Source: Sodalis sp. dw_96 (GTDB taxonomy: Bacteria; Pseudomonadota; Gammaproteobacteria; Enterobacterales; Enterobacteriaceae). Taken from it: DNA of 64,000 nucleotides. Below the pieces are notes generated by a model. That model had not been told where the DNA came from and searched no databases. It saw only the letters and a list, made by a program, of their open reading frames with translations. The stretch covers positions 1-64,000 of the forward strand of contig NZ_JAAVUT010000007.1 in the NCBI RefSeq assembly GCF_018449575.1. The letters run 5' to 3'. Shown piece after piece: positions 37,906 to 49,400 of this stretch; within the stretch, counting starts at the first letter, position 1, and each line of letters begins with the position of its first letter. Position numbers and translations under genes: made by a program.

Positions 37906-38478
37906 TCAGGTTAACTTCTCGCCTAAAAAACTATTATCCTGCCAAGAATCCAGGATTTTTATCAAGGTTTTCGCTTCTTCATAGGTAAAGCCGTAATAGT
38001 GGTCGTTTTTCCCGGCATGAATAACCAGCATAGGAATATCGGCTCTAGTATGTATAAAGTCAAACGTGTATTCGATATGTTTATTTTCATACAAATACCC
38101 ACCGGTATTTCCTGCCTCGCGTAACATAGAGATATGCTGAAAATTGTTATTACGATTTTGAACCCATAGTAGGAAATCACGAATGGGTTTAGTCTGCTGC
38201 TGATAATTCTTCCGCGTAAAACCAAAATAGCTGGTTTCATTTGTTTCATTGATATATTTTGAAATAGCAAGTTTTTCGTTACTGTCGGAAATTTTTACGT
38301 CAAAAGACATAGATTCTGCACAATCATTAAACCTTGGTCTAAAGTTGCAGGCTGACAGATTATTAACCGAATAAATCTCAAAATAGCGAGAAGTAGCGTA
38401 TTTACTAACGGTAGCACAGGCCGTCAGTATCAATAAACTCGAAATTGATAGCGCTTTAACAAAAGATCGTTGCATCAA
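37906..38478 (-). CDS. putative lipoprotein (190 aa)
   Basis: Signal peptide MMQRSFVKALSISSLLIL followed by the lipobox LTACATV (Cys near 21). The mature domain has pairs of Cys (NLSACNFRPRFNDCAESM) that could form a disulphide. A C-terminal helix EEAKTLIKILDSWQD follows. I do not recognise the family. It is low GC, flanked by an IS3-type element upstream and a convergent lipoprotein downstream. It could be an immunity-type envelope protein, but there is no direct evidence. Confidence 0.6.
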   Translation of the reverse strand: MMQRSFVKALSISSLLILTACATVSKYATSRYFEIYSVNNLSACNFRPRFNDCAESMSFDVKISDSNEKLAISKYINETNETSYFGFTRKNYQQQTKPIRDFLLWVQNRNNNFQHISMLREAGNTGGYLYENKHIEYTFDFIHTRADIPMLVIHAGKNDHYYGFTYEEAKTLIKILDSWQDNSFLGEKLT

Positions 38479-38647
38479 TTGTCTCTTCTTTAGTCATAAA
38501 ACCTAATGAATGAAATATATATATTAAACAAATAGCATCGTGCTGTCATCCATTACCTATGGGTGTTATATGGTTAGTTTTCTTAATTGAAAAAATTTTA
38601 CTCTGATATAGGTGAAATAGGAAAAATAATCCCGACATGCCGCGTGC

Positions 38648-39840
38648 AGTCCCTCCGGTTTTTAGTACCACTGCCAATGAGGATCTCCGATCAGTTTTTG
38701 CCTTGCGTAAATAACTGGCGGCATATCGCCAAGTGAGCTGTGTGGACGTTCCTCGTTATATCCTGTCCGCCAGCTCTCTATTAAAAACCGCACTTCGGAT
38801 AGCGTCCGGAACAGATACATATCAAGTATTTTTGTTCGCAGGGTTTTGTTGAACCGCTCGATAAATCCGTTTTGCATTGGCCTGCCAGGCCGAATAAAAT
38901 CCAGCATGACACCGTTTTCCTCTGCCCATTCAGCCAAGGCAACGGCGTTAAGTTCGGGTCCATTGTCACTTCGAATATTAGTCGGATAACCTCTCTCGCT
39001 GCTGAGTCGGTCCAGGATACGGACGACACGATGAGCCGGTAGATTTAAATCAACTTCGATTGCCAGTGCCTCCCGATTAAAATCATCGACCAAATTGAAC
39101 AGGCGGAACCTTCGCCCATCTACCAAGGCATCACTCATAAAATCATCTGACCAGCAGTGGCTCATTTTTTGGGGAATAACCAAAGGCAGGGGATGCGGGT
39201 TGGGCAATCGATTTTTCCCCTACGCCTGAGATTTAACTTTAACAATCGGTAAATTCGGCAAACCCTTTTTACATTCCAGATCTGTCCGAACTGACGTAAC
39301 GTATTAAACATCAGACCAAAGCCATAGTCTGGATACTGTTGCGCCATTTTTTGTAATGCCTCAATCACCGGCAGGTCCCGCGCGGTGTTATGGCGATAAT
39401 GCAAAAGACTTCGGTTGATGCCGATAATCCGACACCCGCGACGCTGACTGGCGTGATGTTCCGTCATGACATAACGAACCAACTCGCGTTTTTCAGGTGT
39501 CGTTAAAGTTTTTTTGCTACGACATCCTTAAGGAATTCATGATCCAAGCTCAGGGAGGCATACATCTGCTTCAGTCGGCGGTTGTCTTCTTCAAGCACAT
39601 TCATCCGCTTGATATCATAGGATTCCATCCCCTAGTATTTTGATTTCCAGTTATAGTAGCTGGCTTCTGAAACACCGTTTACGCGACAGACATCATTCAC
39701 ATGCCGGCCATCTACAACTTCTTTCAGGACTCGCAAGATCTGAGTTTCAGTGAAACGCGCTTTCTTCATGATGAGACTCTCGTTGCTTGCATTTTAACCA
39801 GAGAACTCCATCAAGCGGTAAGACTAAATTCAAGGGGACT
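38648..39840 (-). mobile_element. degenerate IS3-family element (IS407/IS51 group)
   Basis: 1193 bases holding the remains of orfA and orfB. Imperfect terminal inverted repeats are visible: AGTCCCCTTGAATTTAGT reading in from 39840 and AGTCCCTCCGGTTTTTAGT reading in from 38648. No clear target-site duplication remains. Both reading frames are broken, so the element is inactive without help. Confidence 0.75.
38662..39769 (-). pseudogene. IS3-family transposase OrfA-OrfB, disrupted
   Basis: OrfA begins at 39769 (MKKARFTETQILRVLKEVVD, helix-turn-helix with YYNWKSKY). It is cut by an in-frame TAG after SKY, where intact relatives continue SKYGGME. The leucine-zipper part LEEDNRRLKQMYASLSLDHE then follows. 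OrfB is read from about 39482 (YVMTEHHASQRRGCRIIGIN) and changes frame near 39200, where an A has been lost from an A run. It then continues with the rve integrase core (WSDDFMSDAL, DDFNREALAIEV, RSDNGPELNA, GFIERFNKTLR). The DDE residues D, D and E are present. Confidence 0.85.
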
Positions 39841-40097
39841 ATAAAATAACGCCGCCAGTGGGTGCTGGTGTGGTAAATTCTGAAACTACCGCTACCAAAG
39901 TTGACCGCGCTTTGTTCGGTAGCGAGGTATTATGATCGTTCAAGCATTGCTAACTAATATGTTTTTTCACAATATAACAACAGGCGCGCTGGCTGATGGC
40001 TAAAAAAACTGGGTTTTGAATTGGCCAGCGACAGCTGTCAATTAATGTTGATTCATCAATATATAAGTAAAGATCCCGCATCTAATATATTGTTAAA
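39841..40097. other. intergenic region between IS and cdiI
   Basis: About 257 bases downstream of cdiI. A short open stretch on the plus strand ending VDRALFGSEVL is present but has no start and no family I know. Otherwise nothing is visible. Confidence 0.35.
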
Positions 40098-40403
40098 TTA
40101 ATAAAATTCTAATAATTTTTTCAAATTACCTATTGATTCATTAATGCCAATACTATACTTACTAATAGGCTCATTTCTGTCTAACGCTACAGCATACATT
40201 TGCTCTAGCTCAAACCAGTTTTCATGAAAATTTTCTTTCCATTCATCGCTGAGATCTTGTAAACAATTGAGCAATCCTCCTAAGCGATTGATAAGTAAAT
40301 TTAGCGATACTTTATTCTCCTCATAATCTGTCAACGCTTCTTTCATCAGCTTAAGCTGCCTGATATCGTACTCTGTCAGTGATAGGTTCTTCAACTTTTT
40401 CAT
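40098..40403 (-). CDS. cdiI: candidate CDI immunity protein CdiI
   Basis: A 101-residue, acidic, all-helical cytosolic protein (TEYDIRQLKLMKEALTDYEE, LLNCLQDLSDEWKENFHENW) encoded immediately after cdiA. Its ATG overlaps the cdiA stop in ATGA at 40400-40403. In every CDI locus the gene directly 3' of the cdiA toxin end encodes the specific immunity protein that binds and neutralises the CdiA C-terminal toxin. The size, position and translational coupling fit. The sequence itself matches no immunity family I can name, so the function rests on context. Confidence 0.8.
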   Translation of the reverse strand: MKKLKNLSLTEYDIRQLKLMKEALTDYEENKVSLNLLINRLGGLLNCLQDLSDEWKENFHENWFELEQMYAVALDRNEPISKYSIGINESIGNLKKLLEFY

Positions 40404-43400
40404 TGTTTGATAATTCCAAAATCTACAGTAATCACACGCCCCGATTTCTCATCAGTAATTACGGTGAGGTTATTTATATTATCATGATAAGCTATCGTGC
40501 CAGGATTTTTCCCCTGCACCGCATTCTCTGGATTGATCGCGTTTTCAACCACAGTAGGGGTAATCCCCTGTTTTTGCATGCGATCTAAGGAATGACCGGA
40601 ATATTCAAGCCCGTCTATTACGGCAGATTTATTTGTTCCAGCAGGAACATCTAGCGGATTACCTTTAGAACCTGTTGGCGTTGCAGGCGATACTTGTTGA
40701 TTAATTTCAGTTGCATTATTAACATCCGGTTGCAGAAGCTGTAGAGCTGGTTCCTCGCTAAGCGTTAACCCGTCATCAGCCACTTCCCCCAAACCAATAC
40801 CTGCGATACCACCGATAGCGTACATAGCGCCGAGCTGATACCCAACCGCCGACTCTGCGCTTTCCTCACTCATCCCGGCGCCCATATACGCCACGACCAT
40901 ACTGTTAAAGAGTTCCTGGGTTTGTTTCGCCTCCTCGCTCGTGCCCGTCAGCAACGCCTGGATTTGTTGATAACCCGCCTGTGTTTCCTTTTGGTCTTGG
41001 TAACCCAGATTCTGATAAGTATCCTGAACATTTAGTGCGTCCTGGCGGGCAGCAGCGCAAGCTGAAGCACTGCCATTCATACATGCATCCACCAACGCTT
41101 TGCTGGTTTCAGCGTCCTTGAGGTTCAGGGCATCGAGCTCAGTTTGTTCCTGCGGAGTCAAGTTCTGTTTGTAGTCGAGTTCCGTCTGGCGACTTTTATC
41201 AGTCGCACTCAGATAATTATTATCGACCGCATTCTTGCCCGCATCCGCCCCGGTCACCGCACCCGCCGCGCTATTGCCGGCCACCGTGCCCGCCAGTCCC
41301 GCCGCCAGGGTGCTTAATGTCGAGATAGTCTGCTTTTGTTCTTCCGTCAGGTCTCTGGTCGCGACGCCGGGGTAAAGCTCGGCCGTTATTGCTTCGGCGG
41401 CCAGTTCGCCACCGGCGCCTCCCGCCGCTCCCCCCGCCGCGGAATTCCCTTGCAAATACGCCACCAGCCCGCCCACCAGGGCGTGGCCGAGGGCATTTTC
41501 GGGGACATTTACCTGCTTTGTATCCGGATCGGTGGTGGCTATTTTGACCACCTGGGACAGATAGGGCGCCAGTGCTCCCGCCGCCGCCTGGGTGAGGTCG
41601 CCGCCCGCCAGACCCGTCAGCGCCCCGCTGATGGCATCCCCCAGGATGGCGTAGGTGCCGCCGATGCCGTATTCCGACTGGGCCGTTTTGTAGACCGCGG
41701 TTTGCTCTATCTCCTGTTGCTGCGCCTCCGGCGACAGGCTGTTGAAGTTCGGGTCGCTTTGCTGCAAGCCGGCCCGGGCGGCGTCCGCGGCGCTGCTCAA
41801 CTGATATTGCATCACATCCTGCACCACACCCATGCTGACCTGGCCCACTTCCTGGGTGAACGCCAGGTTTTGCTCTACCTGCTCCTTATCGAAGATTTCA
41901 TCGATATGGCCGTTGGCGTCCGCCGTATCGTGGCTGAGGGTGGCGACATCCTGCTGCTGGGCGCCCGGGTCGCGGATAGTCAGCGTGCCGTCGGCGATGG
42001 CCGACGAACTGGTGCCGCTGGCGCTGCCGCTCTGGCTGTCGCTCAGCGCAGGCAGGGCGAACGGCGATGCGCCGCCGCCCGCGCCGGCGGAAAAGCCGTA
42101 GCCGGTGGCGCTGTAGTCGGCGGCATTTTGGATAGCGTCCCAGCCCAGGGTGCCGGTGGACAGCTGGTTGTCCGCCGCCGCGGCGGTGGAGGCAATCACC
42201 GCGCCGTTAAGCTGCGTGTGGTCCCCCACATGGATGTCATAACCCTGGTCGCCGGCGAACAGGCCGCTTTGCGCGCCGACGCTGGCGTATTGGCTGTTGA
42301 TGTTTGAGCCACTGATACTGAGCGACCCGGAAACCGGCATGGTGCCGAAGGAAATGCTCAATCCGCCGGACACCGATTTTTGCGACTCCTGATAGTCATC
42401 GGTGTCTTGTAGGCTGGTGATGGTCAGGTCGCCGCCCACGTTGGCGATAATACTGTTGCCCAGCGCCTGCGCGCCTTCCAGCACCGTATCGCCCCCGCTG
42501 CTCAGGCTGAGCTGGTTTTGGGCGTTGACGCGGGTATTGAGGTAATCGGTGGTGCTGCCGTCGGCGTTATCGCTGGCCATATAGCCGTTGGCGAAGACCC
42601 CGATACCGGTGGAGGCTCCAAGGGAAACGCTGACCCCGACATTCCAGCCGCTGCTGTCGCTGGAACTGTGCTGGTCGCTGGTGCTGGCGGCGGCGTCCAG
42701 TATCAGGTCGTGATTGGCCGCCAGCGTGACATTGTCGCCGGTAATGCCGCTGCCGGTAATCAGCAAGTCACCGCTTTGATTATTGCCGCCGGTGGCCACC
42801 AGCGTGACATCGCCGCCGGCGCTGAGGGTGCTGCCCGCCGCTTGCTGTTCCGCCAGGGTGCTCAGCGAGCTGCTCTGGCTGGCGCCGACGCTGATTTGCA
42901 GTTTGACGCTGGCGTCATAATCGCCCTTGGCGATTTGTGATGCCTGGGTGGCGACGCCGCCGTTCTGGGACGCCGCCCAGCCATCATGCAGCGCTTCCAC
43001 CCCATACAGCGCGTCCATGCGGGCGTCGCTGGTCTGGCCGGCCTTATCCGCCAGATTGTCCATGGTGGTCAGCGCGTCGGTTATCGGACTGGAAATGGCG
43101 ATGGTCAGTCCGCTTTGCTGCTGCTCGTAGCTTTCCCGGCGATTGAGCAAGTCGTCGCCCTGATCGATGGTGATCGCCCCGGCCACCACATTGAGGTTGT
43201 CGCCGGCTATCACCTGCGCCTCGCTGAGATGGGCAGTGCCGCCGGCAATGATATTGACGTTGCCGTCGGTGGCGCCGATGGTGCTGACGCTCTGGCTTTG
43301 CGTGGTGCCGTTCTGGTCGATTTCATCACGCATGGAAGTGGAACCGAAGGTCACGCCGAACCCGCCGCCGCTGAACATGCCGCTGGTTTCGGTTTCCTTC

Positions 43401-46400
43401 AGCTGATAGCTGGATTGTTCTTCGGTGGCGGCGGCGATAGTGATGTCATTGCCCGCCTGCAGGGTGACATGGTCGTCGCCGATCACCGACGATCCGGTAA
43501 TGCCGATATCGTTGCCCGCCGACAGATTAACGCTGTCGCCGCTCAGCAGGCTGCCCAGTTGATGGGTGTCGTAATCCTCATCCACCGTATGGGTGCTGGT
43601 TGAGGAGAACAGGCCGCTGCTGGTGTGGGTAGCTTCATCATAGTGATAATCGCTTTCCTGCGCGGTATCGAGGGTGATGTCGCCGCCTGCGTCAAGGCCG
43701 ATGGCGCCCCCCGCCTGCGCCTGGGTGGCGGCCAGGGTGATATCCTGTCCGGCGGTGAGCTGGATGCCGCTGCCGGCGGTGATGGCGGTGCCCTGCTGGC
43801 CGATGGTTTCGTCGATGTTCTCGCTGTTATCGCCGTGACTTTCGCTGTAGGTGTCGCTTTGCAAGGCATCCAAGGTGATATCGCCGCCAGCGCTGAGGGC
43901 GACGCTTTCGGCGGCGTTCAGGGATGCTCCCTGACTGGTGATATCCTGTCCGGCCGTCAGGCTGAGGTTGCCGACGCTGTCCAGGCTGCTGACTACGCCG
44001 CCAAGGGTATGATCCTGGCTTTCCTGGCCGGATCGGTCCGATTGGCTGTTGTTTTGCGTGCCGGTCGCGGTGGCCTCTAGGTTAAGGTCGTTGCCCGCCG
44101 CCAGCTGCATGTCGGCGCCGGACGTCAATCCGCTGCCGTTCAGGGTGAGATCATTGCCGGCCAGGATGCTCAATGCGCCGCCGGCGGTGATAGTGCCGGA
44201 CTGTGCGGTGGTTTGCCGGCTGTCGTTGGTTTGCCGGCCGGTCAGGGTGCTGTCGGTAGCGGTTTGGCTCAGAGCGGTTATGGTAATATCGTTGCCCGCC
44301 GCCAGGACGGTATCGCCGCCGGATGCCACGCTGGCGCCGACCACGGAAATATCCTTGGCGGCGGACAATACCAGGTCGCCGGTGGCGCTGATGCTCGCCA
44401 TATCGCCGGTTTCGGTGGCGGTCAGCGCGGCCTGGATAGAACCCCCTACGGCGGGCGACGTCAGGCTGCCCACCGACCAGGTATCGCTTGCGGTCTGGTT
44501 GACGATACTGCCGTTCAGGCTGGTAAGGCTTATATTGCCGCCCGAAATGGCGGAACTGAGATTACTGATAGTGTTTAACGCGGTGAGATCCAGACTGCCG
44601 TCGGATTTCAGCAGTCCGCCGTTCTGATTGATTATCTGGTCCTGGCTGGTCATATCCAGTAATGACACCGCGGTGACCGCGCCGCTGTTGGTAATGGAAC
44701 CGGCGCTGGCCAGCCCAACCTGCGAAGCGGTGATCACGCTGCCCTGCAGGTTGGTTTCATCCGCCTGGGCCAGATACAGCTGCGGCGCCAGCACCGTTTG
44801 TCCGTCGACGGTGATCGGCACATACCAGACAATACTTTGCGTCAGACCGGCCACCTGATCCGGCGTCAGGCTGACGCCGAACTGCAGGTTCAAGGCTTGT
44901 TGTTCCGACGCCGCGTTGTCCAGCAGGGTTTGCATCTGCTGTAAATCGGAACCGACGCCGTTGATATATCGCTGGCCGGCCTGGCTTATTACCGCGTTGT
45001 CGACATATTGGGTGTCAAACTCCGCGTCGCCGAGGAACTGGTAGTCGGTATCGGCATTCAGGTTGAGTTTATTCAACAGATAAGCCGAACCGTCAAATTG
45101 CTGTTCGTTGGTCAACTGGCTGCTGGTTTCCACCGTGGGGCTGGTGATGGGGGGCTGTCCCAGCAGGCTGTTCAAGTCGTTGAATACCGAGCCATTCACC
45201 TGGCCCAGCTGCGTCAATTTGGGATTGGCGGTAATCAGGTAGTGACTGCCGGGCTGGCTGTTGATAACAAACAGGCCGTCATTACCGGCGGGCAACGGGT
45301 AATCCGCCAGCGGATTCTCGGTCAAGGGTTTCAGACCGGTGGCAATGGCGGCGCTCAGTTGCGCCGGAGTCAGGGTGGACAGCGGCGCGTCCGGCCCGGG
45401 GGCGGACGCCAGGGATTTGGCTCCGCCATCGGCGGCGCTCAGGCCCTGAGCGCTGTTGGCTGCGCTGCCCTGGTTAAGGGCCAGATTGCCGTTCTGCCCG
45501 CCGTTCACCGTCTGGGGATCCAGCACGCTGCCCGCCAGGGTAAAACCGTCGTCGGTGGCGGCCAGTTGGCGGCTGCTTTGCTGTGACTGGCCGGCCAGCG
45601 CATTAATGGCGGTCAGTGAAGGCGCGGTAAGCTGGTGGGTAATGCCGCCGATATCCGGCGCCACCGTGGTGTTGCTGATATCCTGCGAGAAACTGGCGCT
45701 GATATAGCCGCCGGCCTGGATCAGCGCGTTGTAGTTTTGGCCGCCGCCGGTGTAGGTATAGGTCGGCGCGCCGACGGCGGTATACGCGATACTGTCCGAG
45801 GTGTAGCGATCCGCGAAGCGATCATCGCTGGTGAAGTAGGCCGGGGCTTCATCCAGGGTCAGCATGGGCGGATCGATCTCATCGCCGGGGGTGGTATCCA
45901 GCACCGCGTAGTGGTACTGCTGATACTCGGTGGTGGTGCCTTCCTGATAGGAAAGGTTGTTGAGGCTATTGCCGGACAGGGTGATGTTGCCCCCGGCCAG
46001 GATGTTGGAGGCAATGTTGTTCAAACTGCCGGCATAGCCGACGATATTTCCGCCGGCCACCAGCCGTCCGGCATTGCCGCCGGAAGTTACGCTGAAGGTG
46101 GTTTCGGCGACGGCGATGTCCTGCACATAAGCACTGGCATAAGGAACATACCAATAGGTGGTGACATAGGAACCGCCGCCGCCGTGGCCGGGGCTGCCGC
46201 CGCCGATGGTGTCGCCGTAATCGCTGACGCCGATGTCTCCCGGCTGGAACCAGTCGGCGGGGATCAGGATCGACGCACCGTTGGCCCAGGCGGGCACCGC
46301 CAGCGTAGTGTCGGTCTGGGTGACGCTGAATCCTTGCCGCTGGTTAAGCAACAGGCCGGTGTTGAGGGTGATATCGCCATTTTGGGTTTCGATATCGCCG

Positions 46401-49400
46401 GAACTGTTGACTATCTGGCTATTGGCGTCGCCGGCGGCGTCCCGTTGCATCCACAGGCCGTTGCCCGCCAGGATATCGCCGCTGATGTTTTGAATGCTGT
46501 CCGCCAGCAGTTGCATATTGCCGCCGGAATACAACAGCCCGGTGTTGGTTAAGGTGGCGGCGGTCTGCAACAGTAAATTGCCCAGGGTGCCGATAAAACC
46601 CTGGTTGGTGATATTGTTGTTACTGGTGAGGGTGACGGCGGCGCCGGATTGCAGGCTGCCGCCCGATGGTTGATTGATTGTCGCGGCGGTCACCGACAGG
46701 CCGCCGTTGCCGGTCACCACCTGCCCGCTGTTGGTGAAGGTGCCGCCGGCGGTTAACTGCACGGCGTTGCCCTGTAAGGTGCCCTGCTGGCTGAAATCGC
46801 CGTCGGCATTCAGGGTCAGGGTTTGGCCCGCCGCCAGCAGGCTGGTGAAATCCAGCGCGCCGGTAATATGGCCATTTAGGTTGCCCAACGCCAGGAATTG
46901 ACCGTTTTGTTGCAGGCTGGCGCTGGTGAAGCTCAAATCCTTGGCGCTGTAGATGCGCCCGCCGCTCTGATTGTTGATGGCCCCCGACTGTAATGCCAGA
47001 GAGGTTATCCCCAGCAAGGTGCCGTCGTTGTTCAGCATCGTGCTGTCAATGGTGGCGCGACCGCCCTGGAGGGTGCCTTGGTTGGTGAAGGTCGGTACGG
47101 TGAGTTGCAGCAGATCCCCCGCCAACAGGGTGCCGTTATTGCTGAACTGGCTGCCGCTATAGGTAAGCTGTTGCGACTGGAGCCAGCCATCGTTGTTCAA
47201 CTGGTCCGCCAGCAGGCTGGTTTGCCCGCCGGATAATATCTGGCCCCCCGCCAGGTTGTTTAATTGCCCGGTCAGGGTCAAGCCCAGCGTCTGGTTGCCC
47301 TGCATTGTGCCGCTGTTGTCGAGAGCCGTACCATTAACGCTGACATCCCCGCCTTGCACAATGCCCTGGTTGGTGATGTGCGCCGCCCGCAGTTGCAGCT
47401 GGTCCGCCCCCAGCAGGCTGGCGCCGGCGGAATTGGCGAGATCCCCCGTCAGTTGTAAATCCAGCAGTCCGGTGCCTTGCAGGGTGCCGCTGTTGGTCAG
47501 GCTGCCGGCGGATAAGTGCAGTTGTTGGGCTTGCAAGGTGCCGGCGTTGCTGAAGGTGGCGGCGCTGAGCACGGCCTGTTCGCCGGTGGCCAGCATGCTG
47601 CCCAGGGCGCCGGAATAGCCATTAAGCAGGGTGAGCACCACCTGCCCGGTGCCTTGCAGTGTTCCCTGGTTGGCGGCGCTGTTGGCGTTGAGCAACAATG
47701 ATGCGGCTTGCCAGAGACCGCTGTTGGTAAAATCGGCGGCCTGGATTTGACTGGCGCCGTTACTCAGCAGCTGTCCTTGCGACTGATTTTGCGCCGAGTT
47801 GGTCAGGGAGAGCCATAAGCCGCCAATCCCCGCCAGTATGCCGCTATTATCCAGGCTGGCGGCGGTAATATTCCATTGTTGCGCCTGGGCGAAGCCGCTA
47901 TGGGTAAATTGACCGGCGGTCAGCGTTCCGGTGCCATTGGTCAGCAGTTTGCCGCTGCTTGATAGGGCGCCGTCCAGGGTAAGCGCGAGCTGGTCCAGCC
48001 CGGTCAGACTACCTTCATTGTCCAGCGTGCCGCCGTTCAGGGTCAGGGTTTCGCCCTGTATCTGACCATTATTGGCGATTTGCCCCCCTTGCAGGGTGAT
48101 ATCGCCGTTGGACAATAGCTGTCCCGTCAGCAGATTGTTCAGTTGACCGCTACTGTGGATAGTCAAGCTGGTCAGCCCGACCATGGCGCCGCTGTTATCC
48201 AGGCGATCGGCGGTGATGTTCAGCTCGTCCGCCTGCCACAGGCCCGCAGTGGTGATGTCCTGCGCGCTCAGCGCGGCGGTGCCGTTGCTTAACAACCGGC
48301 TGTCCGCGCCGTAGGTCTGCGCGCCGTCGGTATTGAAGGTCAATCCCTGAGTGCCTTGCAATTGTCCCTGATTATCCAGGCTTGCCGCCGTGGCAGTCAG
48401 TGTACCGCCCTGCATTAAACCCTGATTGCTCACCGAACCGGCGGCGATATTCAACAGAGCGTCGGTCAGCACCTGTCCGGACGCCAGATTGCTCAACGCG
48501 CCGGTCAGGGTGACATCCAGATCACCGGGACTGATCAGGGTACCGCTGTTTTGCAGTTGATTCCCTTGTACGACCAGAGTTTGCCCCTGGACACTGCCCT
48601 GGTTGTTCAACTGCGCTAACTGCAATGATGCGGCGCCGTCTGAGATGATCCCGCCCTGATTGTTCAATACGCCGATGGCGACGGGAGCGGCGGCCGATGC
48701 CCATACGGCGCTGTCTTCCTGTTGACCCAACCGCAGGCTGAGCTGGTTGTCGCCCTGGATATGACCGCTATTGTCAAGCTCGCCGGCGGTAAGCCGTAGC
48801 GATTCGGCCTGCAGGGCGCCGGCATTGGTTATCGCCGCCGCCGTCAGCCTGGCCGGACCGGCGCTCAGGATCTGGCCCTCGTTCTGGTTTTGCAGCGTAT
48901 CAAGCAGCGCCAGCGTCAGGCCGTCTTGTCCAAGCAGGGTGCCGCTGTTATCCAGCGTACCGGCCGCAATCTGTAGTTGGCCGGCCTGCAGCTGTCCGCT
49001 GTTGACCACGCTGGCGCCGGTGATATTTCCCGCACCGCCGGCAAGGATATTCCCCTGATTTTGCAGCGACACCATGCTCAGGGTAAGATTGGTCGCCCCC
49101 GACAGGGTGCCCGAGTTGATCAAAACGCGGGCGGTCAGGGACAAAGGGCCGTTGGTGGCCAGCACGCCGCTGTTGTTTACCCCTGCGTCAAACCCCAATA
49201 CCAGTTGGTCGCTCCCGGTTAATTCTCCGCTGTTAAACAGACTCTGTCCGGCGGCGGAAACCTGGCCGGCCCGAAAAGTGCCGTTGTTTTGCCACTGCGA
49301 CGCCTGGATATCCGCTCCCTGGGCGATATCCATCGTCCCGCCGTTGGTAAGGACCTGGCCGGAGAAAGACAGGCTGTCCGACGTCAACGCGCCGCCGTTG

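Noticed and set aside
39865-39934. Open stretch ending VDRALFGSEVL downstream of cdiI
   Set aside because: Could be a degraded C-terminus of another gene or immunity module, but it is too short and has no identifiable family.
40098-40403. Naming the immunity family of cdiI
   Set aside because: The helical acidic sequence has no diagnostic motif I can recognise, so only its positional role is claimed.
41336-42307. Open frames on the plus strand within cdiA (e.g. 323 and 305 aa)
   Set aside because: They are Gly/Ala/Val-rich antisense translations of the cdiA repeats, without start signals or homology.
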